NCBI GenBank assembly: GCA_026400275.1
Contig: JAPLPK010000235.1
Coordinates: 1-54,088, forward strand
DNA length: 54,088 nt
Direction: 5' to 3'
Origin: Burkholderiales bacterium
GTDB taxonomy: Bacteria; Pseudomonadota; Gammaproteobacteria; Burkholderiales; Burkholderiaceae_C
Positions within the stretch are counted from its first letter, which is position 1. The number at the start of each line of letters is the position of its first letter. Position numbers and translations under genes: made by a program. Below are positions 53,472 through 54,088 of the stretch, piece by piece. Under the pieces are notes generated by a model. It did not search any database, was not told the origin of the DNA, and saw nothing but the letters and a program-made list of their open reading frames with translations.

Positions 53472-54088
53472 ATGTCTGATCTATTGCTGAGCCTGCGCGG
53501 CATCCACAAACGCTTTGGCGCCACCCATGCGCTGCGTGGCGTGGACCTGGACTTGCAGGCCGGAGAAGTGCTGGCCCTGGTGGGCGAAAACGGCGCCGGC
53601 AAGTCCACTTTGGTCAAGCTGCTGACCGGCGTGATTCCGGTGGACGAAGGCAGCATCACGCTCAACGGCGTGGCACACAAATTTGCCAACGCCCAAACTG
53701 CCAAGGCCGCTGGAATCCAGGCCGTGCACCAGGAAACGGTGATGTTCGAAGAACTCAGCGTGGCCGAAAACATTTACGTGGGCCGCCACCTGATGCGCGG
53801 CCCTTTCATCGACTGGAAGAGCATGAACACCCAGGCCCAGCAGGTGCTGGACCAGATTGGTGCGCGCTTCCAGGCCAGCACCGTGGTGAAAGACCTGAGC
53901 CTGGCCGAACGGCACTTGGTGGAGATCGCCCGTGCCCTGTCGCAACAAGCCCAGGTCGTGATTCTGGACGAGCCCACAGCGGCCTTGTCGCAACAGGAAA
54001 TCCGCGACTTCTACGGCATCGTGCGCAAGCTGCGTACCCAAGGTGTGGGCGTGATCTTCATCACCCACAAGCTGCACGAGATCCTCGA
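53472..54088 (+). CDS. rhaT: Rhamnose ABC transporter ATP-binding protein (3' end outside window)
   Basis: First 205 codons of a sugar ATPase of the RbsA/RhaT type, which normally has two ATPase domains in about 500 residues. Seen: LRGIHKRFGATHALRGVDLDL, Walker A GENGAGKST, Q-loop VHQETVMFEELSVAENI, signature LSLAERHLVEIARAL, Walker B VVILDEPTAALS and switch ITHKLHE. The frame stays open to the last base. The ATG at 53472 lacks a good ribosome binding site. Permease genes (rhaP, rhaQ) would be expected beyond the window. Confidence 0.9.
   Translation, partial: MSDLLLSLRGIHKRFGATHALRGVDLDLQAGEVLALVGENGAGKSTLVKLLTGVIPVDEGSITLNGVAHKFANAQTAKAAGIQAVHQETVMFEELSVAENIYVGRHLMRGPFIDWKSMNTQAQQVLDQIGARFQASTVVKDLSLAERHLVEIARALSQQAQVVILDEPTAALSQQEIRDFYGIVRKLRTQGVGVIFITHKLHEIL

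Overview
The window reads as a chromosomal segment of a high-GC betaproteobacterium of the Comamonadaceae type (Rhodoferax, Polaromonas or Acidovorax-like). The inference rests on the gene content (many LysR regulators, Dpp-type and sugar ABC importers, a CoA-thioester catabolic operon) and on two families of short intergenic repeats. One has cores of the form AATAGCTGCTGGCGCAG..GCGCTGGAG. The other contains CCCCCTTGCAGGGGG. I recall both as common between genes in that family. No rRNA, tRNA, CRISPR array, insertion sequence or prophage was seen.

Layout. 1-8581 (minus): a c-di-GMP signalling unit made of a diguanylate cyclase response regulator, a very large CHASE/seven-PAS hybrid histidine kinase with an Hpt domain, and a REC-PAS-GGDEF-EAL phosphodiesterase cut by the window edge. 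8884-9519: gene remnants (LysR tail, MFS piece, membrane fragment). 9583-18656 (minus): an eight-gene catabolic operon (SDR, acyl-CoA ligase, amidohydrolase, periplasmic esterase, thiolase, two crotonases, MFS transporter) with a divergent LysR gene at 18956. 20069-25855 (plus): a complete dipeptide importer, dppABCDF, with an attenuator-like terminator after dppA. 25926-28560 (minus): fatty acid hydroxylase, cyclopropane fatty acid synthase, FMN reductase. 28770-38436: a LacI regulator divergent from glucarate dehydratase, a MalEFGK-type importer and a cytoplasmic GH31 glycosidase. 38737-39752: two orphan genes in sequence of lower GC. 40280-42359: LysR and divergent tartrate/D-malate dehydrogenase. 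42393-44775 (minus): an output-less double-PAS protein and a YghU-type glutathione transferase. 45028-46531: a HipBA toxin-antitoxin pair preceded by three evenly spaced operator-like repeats. 46586-48395 (minus): a membrane-anchored coiled-coil orphan and a CbbR-like LysR regulator. 48660-54088 (plus): a non-phosphorylating-start L-rhamnose locus (bifunctional aldolase/dehydrogenase, isomerase, RhaS binding protein, RhaT ATPase cut by the window end).

How the parts work together. Most of the window is a series of self-contained uptake-plus-catabolism modules, each with its own regulator, as in a soil or freshwater heterotroph. The intergenic repeats are worked into this architecture. They form a bidirectional terminator between dppF and the hydroxylase gene, supply stop codons and C-terminal residues to at least two genes, and appear to have contributed part of the N-terminus of the rhamnose isomerase. 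The least explained parts are the catabolic operon (no recognised pathway), the repeat-derived coding sequence, the HipBA operator array and the orphan proteins at 38737, 39522 and 46586.
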